NCBI GenBank assembly: GCA_963810305.1
Contig: CAWEMY010000001.1
Location: forward strand, 124,001-188,000
Reading direction: 5' to 3'
Source: JACDCA01 sp963810305
GTDB lineage: Bacteria > Acidobacteriota > Vicinamibacteria > Vicinamibacterales > 2-12-FULL-66-21
Length of the DNA stretch: 64,000 bases
Every line of letters starts with the position of its first letter. The stretch's first letter is position 1. Made by a program: the position numbers and the translations under genes. Below are positions 37,546 through 46,005 of this stretch, in pieces. A model generated the notes under the pieces. That model worked only from the letters and a program-made list of their open reading frames with translations, had not been told where the DNA came from and made no database searches.

Positions 37546-38682
37546 TAGTCCTCCTCAGCAGCTGGAGGCGCAAGTGACCCGGTCGATTTCCGCATCAAGT
37601 AGGTCTTGATGAAGCCGTCGATGTCGCCGTCGAGGACGCGGTTGACGTCGCCGACTTCCTCCTTCGTGCGGTGATCCTTGATCAACTGATACGGGTGCAG
37701 GACGTAGCTGCGGATCTGGCTGCCGAAGGCGATGTCCTTCTTCTCTCCACCAAGCTGCTCCAGCCTGGCCTGCTGCTCCTTCATCCTCAGGTCGAAGAGA
37801 CGCGATTTCAGGACCTTCATGGCGGTCGCGCGGTTCTTGTGCTGCGAACGCTCGTTCTGGCAGGAGACGACGATGTTGGTCGGGATGTGGGTGATGCGGA
37901 CGGCGGAGTCCGTGACGTTGACGTGCTGCCCGCCCGCCCCGCTCGAGCGGTAGGTGTCGACGCGCAGGTCCTTCTCGTCGATCTCGATGTCGGCGTCCTC
38001 CGGCAGCTCGGGCCACACGAAGACGGACGCGAACGAGGTGTGGCGGCGCGCAGCCTGGTCGAAGGGAGAGATCCGCACGAGACGGTGAACGCCCGCTTCG
38101 GCCAGCAGCATGCCGTACGCGTAATCGCCGCTGACCGTGAACGTCGCGCTCTTGATCCCTGCTTCTTCACCCGGCTGCAGGTCCATGACCTCACGTTTGA
38201 AGTTGCGGCGCTCGGTCCAGCGGAAGTACATCCGCAGCAGCATCTCCGCCCAGTCCTGTGACTCGGTTCCGCCGGCGCCCGGATGAATCGTGACGATCGC
38301 ATTCTTGCGGTCGTGCTCACCGCCGAGCATCTTCTTCGTCTCTCCGGCGTCGACCTGCGCGGCGAGATCGTCGAGCGATTTGGCGAGATCCTCAGCCACC
38401 GGCTCGCCGGCTTCGGCCCACTCGGCGAGCACGGCGAGGTCGTCGATGCGCGTGCGCAGCGACTCGCTCAGGGCGCGATCGTCCTCGAGCCGCCGCCGTC
38501 GCTGGAGCAGCTTCTGCGCCGCTTCCTGGTCCTTCCAGAAATCAGGCTCGGAGACGCGTTGTTCTATTTTGGCGAGTTCGTCGGCGGGGCGTGCGGCGTC
38601 AAAGATAGCTCCGCAGGTCGCGGGCGCGGCGCGCGAGATCCTCGTACCTGCGAAGCTGTTCGTCGATGTTGATCGTAGTCAT
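37545..38682 (-). CDS. prfB: Peptide chain release factor 2 with programmed +1 frameshift
   Basis: ATG 38682 gives MTTINIDEQLRRYEDLARRA followed by RDLRSYL, then CTT TGA C (38604-38598). A +1 shift at CTT gives the long frame DAARPADELAKIEQRVSEPD and on through the release-factor domains. It contains ISPFDQ (the SPF stop-codon reader) and SSGAGGQHVN (the GGQ that triggers peptide release), and ends LAPPAAEED. Total length of about 378 residues fits RF2. The in-frame UGA is read by RF2 itself, so expression is autoregulated. GGAG four bases upstream of the slip codon serves as the stimulatory Shine-Dalgarno element. Confidence 0.95.
38599..38611 (-). promoter_or_regulatory. prfB recoding site (GGAG...TAT CTT TGA C)
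   Basis: CTT at 38604-38602 is followed by TGA at 38601-38599 and C. TAT precedes CTT and GGAG lies upstream. It matches the classic RF2 frameshift signal and should not be annotated as gene damage. Confidence 0.92.
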
Positions 38683-38686
38683 GGAA

Positions 38687-40096
38687 TCAGCGGTCCAGCG
38701 GCTTACGCCTCATTGTACCCGCGAGCGTGATAATGACGACGGCGAGGGAGAGCCAGGCGACGAGATCGCCGATCCGGCCGTAAATCGTCTTCGTCTGGAT
38801 AAACCGCAGGTCCTCGACGAGGACCGCCGGGTGAAAGAGGTCCGTCTTCTGCAGGACGCGGCCGTACGGGTCCACGAATCCACTGACACCGGTATTAGCG
38901 GCGCGCGCCAGGTAGCGCCCCTGCTCGATCGATCGCATCGTCGCCTGTTCCCAGTGCTGGTAGGCCGCCGACGATCGGCCGTACCACGCGTCGTTGGTGA
39001 TCGTCGTGAGCAGCTCGCTGCCGTCCAGGACGAAGCGGCGGATCAGGCTGGGGAAGATCACCTCGTAGCAGATCGCGGTGCTGATCCGATGCGTGCCCAC
39101 CGGCAGCAGCACCGGGTCGCGCCCCGGTGAGAAGGCGGATACCGCTTCGACGATCGGACCAACGAAAAACAGCAGCGACTTGAGCGGCACGTACTCGCCA
39201 AAGGGAACGAGGTGCATCTTGCGATAGACAGCGCCGATACTGCCGTCCGGCTTCACGAGAAACGCGGCGTTGTAATACAGCTCCTCCGGCTTGTCAGTCG
39301 CGCTCGTCGCTTTCATCGGCTCGACCTGGTCGCTGCCGATCAAGAGCGTCACACCCGCGTCGCGCGCGAGACGCCTGATCTCACCGCCACGGATCAGGTC
39401 GCGCTCGAAGTAGAACGGCGTCGCCGACTCGGGCCAGAGAATGAGCGCGGCGCCGCGGTGCTCGAGCGCCTCTCGAGTCATCGCCAGATACTGTTCGGTG
39501 ATCAGGTCCCCCAGCGCAGGGTTCCACTTGTCTTCCTGCGCGATGTTCCCCTGGACGACCGCCACCCGGACCGGCTCTCCCTGCGACGTCAGCGGTGAAG
39601 CGCGCAGGCGCGCGCTTCCCCACAACGCGATCGCGCCGATCAGAACAACGGCGCCCGCCGCCGGAGCCCACCTCGCTACTCCCCGCTCGAGGACGACAGC
39701 GGCCGCCGCGGCACCGGTCAGCGCCAGAAGCCACGACAGCCCGTACACGCCGACGACACTCGCCGCTTGCGCGACCGGCAAAAGCGTCACCTGGCTGTAG
39801 CCGAGAAGCGCCCAGGGGAATCCGTCCCAGACGTACTGCCGTCCCAACTCGGTGGTCACCCAGGCGAAGGGAACGATAAACAACGCCGCGGCGCCCCAGG
39901 TGCGACGCGCCCGCGCCACGATCAAAGCGAAGATGGCAGGAAAGAGTGACAGATAGGCGACCAGCATGGCGGCGGCAAAGACGGCAACCGGAGTCGCCAA
40001 CCCGCCGAACGTGGTCATCGTCTCGATGAGCCAGTACAGGGTGCCCCAGAAGTACACCGCACCTGCGAGGAGGCCGACGAGGAATGCGCCACGCAA
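38687..40096 (-). CDS. lnt: Apolipoprotein N-acyltransferase
   Basis: 469 residues from the annotated TTG. Membrane helices fill the N-terminal third. A CN-hydrolase domain follows with RVAVVQGNIAQEDKWNP, LILWPESATPFYF (catalytic Glu), YRKMHLVPFGEYVPL (catalytic Lys) and ISTAICYEVIFPSLIR (catalytic Cys). Lnt adds the third acyl chain to lipoproteins before Lol export. The frame stays open upstream to about 40268 and encodes a plausible first helix (LSGVFLALSFPKFGHPAFG) without ATG, GTG or TTG. An ATT at 40233 preceded by AAGGAAG may be the true start, or an indel lies there. Confidence 0.92.
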   Translation of the reverse strand: MRGAFLVGLLAGAVYFWGTLYWLIETMTTFGGLATPVAVFAAAMLVAYLSLFPAIFALIVARARRTWGAAALFIVPFAWVTTELGRQYVWDGFPWALLGYSQVTLLPVAQAASVVGVYGLSWLLALTGAAAAAVVLERGVARWAPAAGAVVLIGAIALWGSARLRASPLTSQGEPVRVAVVQGNIAQEDKWNPALGDLITEQYLAMTREALEHRGAALILWPESATPFYFERDLIRGGEIRRLARDAGVTLLIGSDQVEPMKATSATDKPEELYYNAAFLVKPDGSIGAVYRKMHLVPFGEYVPLKSLLFFVGPIVEAVSAFSPGRDPVLLPVGTHRISTAICYEVIFPSLIRRFVLDGSELLTTITNDAWYGRSSAAYQHWEQATMRSIEQGRYLARAANTGVSGFVDPYGRVLQKTDLFHPAVLVEDLRFIQTKTIYGRIGDLVAWLSLAVVIITLAGTMRRKPLDR

Positions 40097-40206
40097 GGAC
40101 GTTGCGCGCGCGGCGGCGATGGTAAGCGGAGCGAGAGCGATCCAGCCGAACGCGGGATGCCCGAACTTCGGGAAGCTCAGCGCAAGGAATACTCCGGAGA
40201 GGAGCG

Positions 40207-40889
40207 CTAGCGCCGCTTGATATCCGGCTTGAATTGCTCTTCCTTCAGGCGGCTTGCTACCTTTTCGGCTTCACTGCGATCGCGGTATCCGCCGATCTGA
40301 ACGCGGAAGATCTGAGGTGAGTTCGGCGACGGAGCGAGAAGAAACGCCGGATATCCCTTCGATTTCAGACTGCGGACGAGCGTGTTGGCCGCGTCCCGGT
40401 TCTGCAGCGCATGCACCTGGATGACCCAGTTACCCGGCCGAGGGCCGGTAGCGGGCTCACCGTTCGCCGGAGGTATCGCCTGGGCGGTCTCCGCGGTGCC
40501 GGCTTCGGCGCTGCCGCGGCGGCGGCGCTTGCGGCAGTGCTTCCGGCTGCGGCGCGGGCGGCTTGACCGCCGGTCTCGGGTGCCTTCTTCAGCGTTTCAG
40601 CCGGGGTCGCCTCCCGTCGCAAACGATCGGGGTAGCTAAGAGGCGTCTCCGCCGGTGGTGTCGGAGCCTCGCTGGCGCCGGGACTGGTCGTGGGCGGTGG
40701 CACCGGTGCGGCTGCGACAACCCCCGGGTCTTCGCCACGCTCCGCACGAACACCTCGCCCGACGAGTACGCCACATAAGAATATGACTACCGACACGACG
40801 GTAGTTGCCATGAACAGAAACACGAGCTGCTTCCCGCTGAGTTGAATCTCGTGAAAACCGTCTTCGGCGTCGTGTGTCAGCTCAGTCAC
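40207..40889 (-). CDS. SPOR-domain membrane protein, one frameshift
   Basis: The start at 40889 gives a cytoplasmic tail (MTELTHDAEDGFHEIQLSGK) and a transmembrane helix (FLFMATTVVSVVIFLCGVLV). A Pro/Ala/Thr-rich periplasmic linker of about 100 residues follows. The C-terminal SPOR domain, recovered in another frame from about 40430, has VHALQNRDAANTLVRSLKS, KGYPAFLLAP, FRVQIGGYRDRSEAEKVA and ends FKPDIKRR. SPOR domains bind denuded peptidoglycan at division sites. It is one gene of a minus-strand operon running from NfeD to lnt/prfB. Confidence 0.82.
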
Positions 40890-40890
40890 T

Positions 40891-41644
40891 TTAAGCCTTT
40901 GTTCGCCCCGAGAGTACGTTCATGAGTTCTATCGGCAGCGGGAAGATGATCGTGGAGTTCTTTTCCGATGCGATCTCAGTGAGTGTCTGCAGGTAGCGGA
41001 GGGTGATCGTCACGGGCTCGGTCGCGATCACAGCGGCAGCCTGCGCGAGCTTTTCGGATGCCTCCAGCTCACCAGCGGCGTGGATGATTTTAGCACGCTT
41101 CTCCCGCTCGGCTTCCGCCTGCTTTGCCATCGCACGCTGCATATCGGGCGGCAGATCGACATGCTTTACCTCAACCGACGAGACCTTGATGCCCCACGGA
41201 TCGGTGTGCTGATCGAGGATCTGCTGGAGCTGCTGATTCAGCCGGTCGCGCTCGGAGAGAAGGTCGTCCATGTCGACCTGCCCCAGCACGCTCCGCAGCG
41301 TCGTCTGGGCGAGCTGCGAGGTGGCGTAGTGATAGCTCTCGACCTCGACGATCGCCCGTCGTGGGATCCATGACCCGGAAGTAGACGACCGCGTTGACCT
41401 TGACCGAGACGTTATCTCGCGTGATGACGTCCTGCGGCGGGACGTCCATGACGATCGTCCGGAGGCTCACCCGCACCATCCGGTCCAGCGGCGCGAAGAC
41501 GAAGGTGACGCCAGGCCCCTTGGGCTGCGGCAGGAGTTTACCCAGCCGAAAAATGACCGCGCGTTCGTACTCGTTGAGGATCTTGATCGAGCTCAACAGG
41601 TAGAAGACGAGGATTGCGATTACGACGAGCGTCGGAATGGCCAC
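40891..41644 (-). CDS. Slipin / stomatin-like SPFH protein, frameshift in the middle
   Basis: ATG 41644 gives an N-terminal helix (TLVVIAILVFYLLSSIKILN) and the SPFH/band-7 domain: EYERAVIFRLGKLLPQPKG, FVFAPLDRMVRVSLRTIVMD and DNVSVKVNAVVYFRVMDP. The frame breaks near 41355. The second frame has MLGQVDMDDLLSERDRLNQQ, HTDPWGIKVSSVEVKHVDLP and DMQRAMAKQAEAEREKRAK, then a short C-terminus. Slipins form oligomers in flotillin-like membrane domains and typically pair with NfeD proteins, encoded directly upstream. Both conserved halves are present, so one indel explains the break. Confidence 0.85.
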
Positions 41645-41666
41645 GATTTCTCCTTGTCGGGTCGTC

Positions 41667-41758
41667 GGGGTCAGATCTTGTTTCTTGCACGAATGTCCGC
41701 TTGAGCGGACATGTCACGACTTAGGCGGACATTCGTGCAAGAAACAAGATCTGACCCC
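41667..41758. repeat. Perfect 34-bp inverted repeat with 24-base loop
   Basis: The left arm 41667-41700 and right arm 41725-41758 are exact reverse complements, starting GGGGTCAGATCTTG and reaching GAATGTCCGC before the loop. The structure abuts the NfeD stop codon, so it may be a very strong hairpin between nfeD and slipin, or a dispersed MITE/REP-type element. A related fragment (CACGAATGTCTGACCCC) lies at 45988-46004. Confidence 0.88.
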
Positions 41759-43068
41759 TAGGCACGTTTCACAGTCAGCAGCAGACCTTTCACGTCGACG
41801 ACGCGGACGTTGTCGCCGGCCGACACGTGTTCGGCAGCGGTCGCGGTCCAGATCTCCCCGTGCGCCTGGACACGGCCGACGCCGCCCGGGTCGATGGAGG
41901 TCAACGCGCGGCCCACTTCCTCGAGCATTCCCGAGGCGCCGGTGACTGGACGCTGGCGCTGCGCCCGCACCCCGAGACGAACGAGGAAGAGGATGATGGC
42001 GGCAGTTCCGACAACGACCGGGACGATCATCCGCAGACCGATCTGCAGTTCGGGCAGCGGCGAATCGATCAGCATCAACGAGCCGAAAAACAAAGCCGCG
42101 ATGCCGCCGATGGCGAGCACGCCAAAGCTCGTGACCTTGACTTCCAGGATCAGCAGCACGATCCCAAGCAGGATCAGCATGATGCCCGCGTAGCTCACCG
42201 GGAGAACCTGCAGCGCGAAGAACGCAAGCAGCAGGCAAATGCCGCCGGCGACACCGGGAAAGACACTCCCTGGATTCCAGAACTCGACGGTGAGCCCGAG
42301 AAGCCCCAGCGTCAGGAGCATGTAGGCGATCTGTGGATGCGCGATCGAACTGAGCACGCGTTGCGCCCAGGTCATGTCGATCGCCTGCATCGAGGCGCCG
42401 GCAACCCGAAGCACCTGGCTGCGTCCATCGAACCTGGTGATGGTTCGACCGTCGATCTTCCGCAGCAGATCAGGGACGTCGTTGGCAACGACGTCGATCA
42501 GGGGCGGGACGGCGTTGAGCGCCTCCTGGTCGGTATAGGACCGGCTCTCGGTGACGGCCTGCTCGATCAGGGTTGCGTTTCGCTTGCGTTGGGCGGCGAG
42601 GCGTCCGGCCATAGCCTGCGGTGTCGGAGGCCATTTTCTTCGCCATCACCTCGTCGAGCTTTTCCCCTCCTCCGGAGACGGGATGAGCGGCGCCGATGTG
42701 CGTGCCGGGAGCCATCGCGGCAATGTCGGCCGCCATGGTGATGAGAAAGCCCGCCGAGGCGGCGCGCTTCCCGGCCGGCCCTACGAAAACGGCAACCGGG
42801 GTCTTCGAGGCGATGATCGCGCTGTTGATGTCACGGGTCGTGTCCAACAACCCGCCCGGCGTCCGTAGCGTGATGACGATCAGAGCGGCGTCAGCGGCAG
42901 CCGCCTTCTCGATGACGTGCCCGAGATACGCTGCGATCACCGGCTGGATGATTCCATCCACTTCGGCGGTGTAGACGACAGGTGCCGACTGTTGCGTCCG
43001 AGCCAGCGGCGCCCAACAGCAGGACCATCAACGCCGCGCCAGATTGCCGTCCTCAATCTCAACTTCAT
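41758..43068 (-). CDS. NfeD-family membrane protein with ClpP-like serine protease domain; three frameshifts
   Basis: ATG 43068 overlaps the TPR gene stop (ATGA). After two early frame changes (near 43030 and 42985) the frame reads VDGIIQPVIAAYLGHVIEKA, LIVITLRTPGGLLDTTRDIN and GKRAASAGFLITMAADIAAM, the ClpP-like protease core with the catalytic Ser in ASAG. Near 42630 it shifts into a frame with SYTDQEALNAVPPLIDVVAN, four membrane helices (including YMLLTLGLLGLTVEFWNPGS) and the C-terminal OB-fold NfeD domain (GALDS-like end AEHVSAGDNVRVVDVKG). Such proteins pair with slipins and flotillins. Multiple indels, not decay, are most likely. Confidence 0.8.
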
Positions 43069-44675
43069 TTTCCTGACAAGGCAGCCATCAGGCGCCTCGC
43101 CTCCGCGGACTCAGGGTCCAGGACCAGCGCGCGTTCCAGTTCATTGCGCGCATCGGCGACATTCTGCAGTTTGACGTACGCCTCGGCCAGCGCCACGCGC
43201 GCCGCCGGAGTCTCCTGACTCCAGATCGAGATCTTCAGCGCATCCACGGCCTGCGGCGTACGGCCGTTGCGCAGGTGAATCCGCCCCATGAGCAGGTGTG
43301 CAGACGCCTCGTACGGCGAAAGATAGACAGCCCGGCGCAACTCCGTAATAGCCTCGCGGTCCTCCTCTCGCTCGAACAGCCGCCGCGCCCGTTCGAGGTG
43401 AAAAGATGCGAGGTCCTGCTGCTCGCGTTGCGCGCTGGTCACGAGGGCGCGGTCCGGCCCGATCGATTCTCGCAGCGCCGGATCTTCGCGCAGACGTTCG
43501 AGGCCGCGGGGCACCGGTGACTTTTCGGCGGCGGCACGACCTTCGAGCTCGTCGTACTCGGACGATAGCTGCCTGGCCAGCTCTTTCTCGCGGTCCGCCT
43601 CGACCTGACTTCCACCGGCGGCCAGGGCCGCGGCGAGAACGTAGTGGGCCTCGGCGTCGGCGGGATCGCGCCGCACCGCCTCGCGCAGCCAGTAGATCGC
43701 GCCGCCGTAGCTGCGGTCGAGAACGTAGGCATAGCCCAGATTGAAGAGCACATCGCCGTCCGACGGATCGGCGTCGGCGGCCTTGGTCAGAAAGTACGTC
43801 GGCAGGCCCGTCTGCGTCGTCCCGCCCCGGCGCAGCTGCACGATCCCGAGGTTGTTGAAGGCAGCGGCAGCAAACCATTTTTCGCCGCCCGCGCTGAGCC
43901 GCTTGAACTCGTCGTACGCCTCGTCGAAGCGTTTCAGCTCCAGGAGTGATACGGCGGCGTGGAACGCGGCACGCCGCGCCAACGGAGAGTCCGGGCGTAC
44001 GGCGCGAGCCGACGCGAGGGCGGCGGCGTGGTCACCCTGGCTGTGTCGAACGGTCCAGAGCGCCAGATGGGCCCGGTCGTATCCGGGATGCGCGTTGATG
44101 GCCGTCTGAAGAAACGTCGCCTGTGCGGCGGCGCTTTCGGCCATCAATCCCTTGACGTAGTTCTCGAAGGCCTCCAGTGGCGGGCGTGACGGCGCCGGTT
44201 GTGAGAGACGCGCGCCTGGCGCGAGCCGGGACGCGACCCGGCCGAAGATGGAAACGACGTCCTCCAGCGGCCCACGCTCGCGCACGTCCGGCTGGAGGCG
44301 ACCGACGTCGATGCGGATACTATGCGCGCCGACGACAAGGTCGGTCCCTTCGAGAGCCAAACTGCCGACAATGATCTCCGACGCACCCACGAGCTCGCCG
44401 ATCTTGATAACCGTGGCGCGGCTGAGCACCGCGGATTCGGGCAACTGGAGATGCTCGAATGCGCGGACGCGTTCAGCGCGCCGGATCGCTGCCATGCCGC
44501 GTGCGTTCAGATCGTCGGCGAGAAGCAGCGCCGCCGCCTCCCCGATCCAGTGCAGCTTCGCGTCCCGCTTGACGTTCTCGAACGGCATCACCAGAATCCG
44601 CCCGCTCTGGGCATCGCTGCGCCCCGGTACCATCAGGGCGACGAGCACAAGCAGGAGAATTCGCGCCGTAGTCAT
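43065..44675 (-). CDS. Tetratricopeptide-repeat exported protein
   Basis: 536 residues. The signal peptide (MTTARILLLVLVALMVPGRSDA) is followed by an N-terminal domain with GRILVMPFENVKRDAKLHWI, GEAAALLLADDLNARG and GASEIIVGSLALEGTDLVVG, similar to adenylate-cyclase-associated or TolB-like N-terminal domains found with TPR arrays. TPR units run over residues about 170-520, for example YDRAHLALWTVRHSQGDHAA, AFNNLGIVQLRRGG, VLFNLGYAYVLDRSYGGAIY and ASAHLLMGRIHLRNGRTPQA. It is coupled by 4-base overlaps to the V4R-like gene upstream and NfeD downstream. It likely scaffolds other envelope proteins. Confidence 0.82.
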   Translation of the reverse strand: MTTARILLLVLVALMVPGRSDAQSGRILVMPFENVKRDAKLHWIGEAAALLLADDLNARGMAAIRRAERVRAFEHLQLPESAVLSRATVIKIGELVGASEIIVGSLALEGTDLVVGAHSIRIDVGRLQPDVRERGPLEDVVSIFGRVASRLAPGARLSQPAPSRPPLEAFENYVKGLMAESAAAQATFLQTAINAHPGYDRAHLALWTVRHSQGDHAAALASARAVRPDSPLARRAAFHAAVSLLELKRFDEAYDEFKRLSAGGEKWFAAAAFNNLGIVQLRRGGTTQTGLPTYFLTKAADADPSDGDVLFNLGYAYVLDRSYGGAIYWLREAVRRDPADAEAHYVLAAALAAGGSQVEADREKELARQLSSEYDELEGRAAAEKSPVPRGLERLREDPALRESIGPDRALVTSAQREQQDLASFHLERARRLFEREEDREAITELRRAVYLSPYEASAHLLMGRIHLRNGRTPQAVDALKISIWSQETPAARVALAEAYVKLQNVADARNELERALVLDPESAEARRLMAALSGK

Positions 44676-45289
44676 GACTTTTCCACTGTGCCGGCGGCGA
44701 CCGGGACGTCAACAGCCGCAGGAGCGACCGATACATTGAGCGTGCATGCACGGCGAACGCCTGCGGCGCGGCACTCGTGCACGCGTCCGTCTGCCTGCAG
44801 GGCGAAAAGCTGCAGCACCCGGCCAATCGCAGCCACGTAGAAGCCGCAGAGCGGGCTCTGGGTGAGCTCGCGCACTTCACAGAACAGCGATCCGCGAAGA
44901 TCGACCGACGCGCTGCCTCGCCGGAGCTTGATGATCGCGCGCGTGCCCGGATACGTCGCCCGGATCATCGAACGCGCCGTCCGCAGCGCAGCCCGCGTCC
45001 GCAAACCGGTCGGAAGCGCCCCGATGAGGCGCCGCTCGATGCCGGGCAGCCCCTTCACGGTCCACTCCCCCGCGTACTCGCCGGCACGGGTCATGACCGT
45101 ATCGTAGGGCGTCCCCTCGGTCCGCAGAAAGCTGAGGACGGCAAACAGCGGTCCCAGTCCGATCGTGCCGTCGCGCAACCCGGACACGCTGAGCCAGCTC
45201 TCGTAGAACTCGAGGCGCATCGGAAGAATGTCGGCAATCGCCTGGTGCAAGCTCGCGACGAGCAAACGTCCCACACGCGCTTCACTCAT
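44672..45289 (-). CDS. V4R-like domain protein (tentative)
   Basis: 205 residues from ATG 45289. The region from RLEFYESWLSVSGLRDGTIG to the C-terminal HECRAAGVRRACTLNV, with its paired cysteines and terminal ECxAxG/xxC pattern, resembles the V4R domain of bacteriochlorophyll 4-vinyl-reductase-like proteins, which bind small hydrophobic ligands. FCEVRELTQSPLCGFYVA adds two more cysteines, so metal or redox binding is possible. The start codon lies one base from that of mobA on the opposite strand, which is unusually tight and leaves the true start uncertain (MRLEFY at 45220 is an alternative). It overlaps the TPR gene by 4 bases. Confidence 0.55.
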   Translation of the reverse strand: MSEARVGRLLVASLHQAIADILPMRLEFYESWLSVSGLRDGTIGLGPLFAVLSFLRTEGTPYDTVMTRAGEYAGEWTVKGLPGIERRLIGALPTGLRTRAALRTARSMIRATYPGTRAIIKLRRGSASVDLRGSLFCEVRELTQSPLCGFYVAAIGRVLQLFALQADGRVHECRAAGVRRACTLNVSVAPAAVDVPVAAGTVEKS

Positions 45290-45290
45290 A

Positions 45291-45966
45291 ATGTTGCTCG
45301 TGCCTGAACCGCGCTGCCTGGCTGCCGCGATCCTCGCCGGCGGCCGTGCCCGCCGGTTCGGCGAGATCGACAAGAGCGCGCTGACTATCGCGGGCGAGTC
45401 GATCATGGAGCGGCTGCGTCAACGTCCTGCGATCGATCACTTCGCAGGTGTTTGCCGTCGGCGACCACTACGGCGCGGCCGCGGCAGCGGGGCTCGACGT
45501 CGTCACCGACGAGATCCCGGACGGAGGGCCGCTCGGCGGCATCTACACTGCGATCATCAACTCGCCGTGCGAGCGGACGCTGGTCGTCGGCTGCGATATG
45601 CCGTTCCTGACCGAACCGTTCTTGAGGCACCTGGTTGAGCGGAGTCATACCCTCACGGTCATCCCGCGCACGATACAGGGCTACGAGCCGCTCTGCGCGA
45701 TCTACGCGCGCGAGAGCGCCGCGGCCATCCGCAACCGGCTGGACCGCGGAGAGCGTCACGCCGCATCCCTGCCGGGCGGTGTTCAGGTGATTGAAGTGGG
45801 CCCGGAAGAAATCGCTGCGTTCGACCCGCACGGTCTGCTGTTCGTGAACGTCAATACGCCAACCGATTACGCGGAGGCCCGGCGGCGGCTCGATTCGTGT
45901 CGCCCTTCGACCAGGACGATCGGCAAGCCCTTCGACGAAGATCAGGACCAGCACCGATTAAACTGA
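45291..45966 (+). CDS. mobA: MobA-type molybdenum cofactor guanylyltransferase, one frameshift
   Basis: ATG 45291 gives LAAAILAGGRARRFGEIDKS, the nucleotidyltransferase signature (LAGGxxxRxGxxK). The frame breaks near 45440; the second frame has VFAVGDHYGAAAAAGL, VTDEIPDGGPLGGIYTAI and LVVGCDMPFLTEPFLRHLVE (metal-binding DMPF). The end is FVNVNTPTDYAEA. MobA attaches GMP to molybdopterin to make MGD in the cytoplasm. About 220 residues in total fits the family. Start codon spacing to the divergent V4R-like gene is one base, so promoters must lie within that gene. Confidence 0.85.
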
Positions 45967-46005
45967 GGAAACTTGACGGATCGTATCACGAATGTCTGAC
46001 CCCTC

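Noticed and set aside
38432..38434. prfB starting at the internal ATG near 38432
   Set aside because: The upstream MTTINIDEQLRRYEDL segment and CTT-TGA-C site show the gene starts at 38682 with programmed frameshift.
40096..40270. Separate small gene upstream of lnt
   Set aside because: The open frame continues into lnt and encodes its first membrane helix, so it is an extension of lnt, not a new gene.
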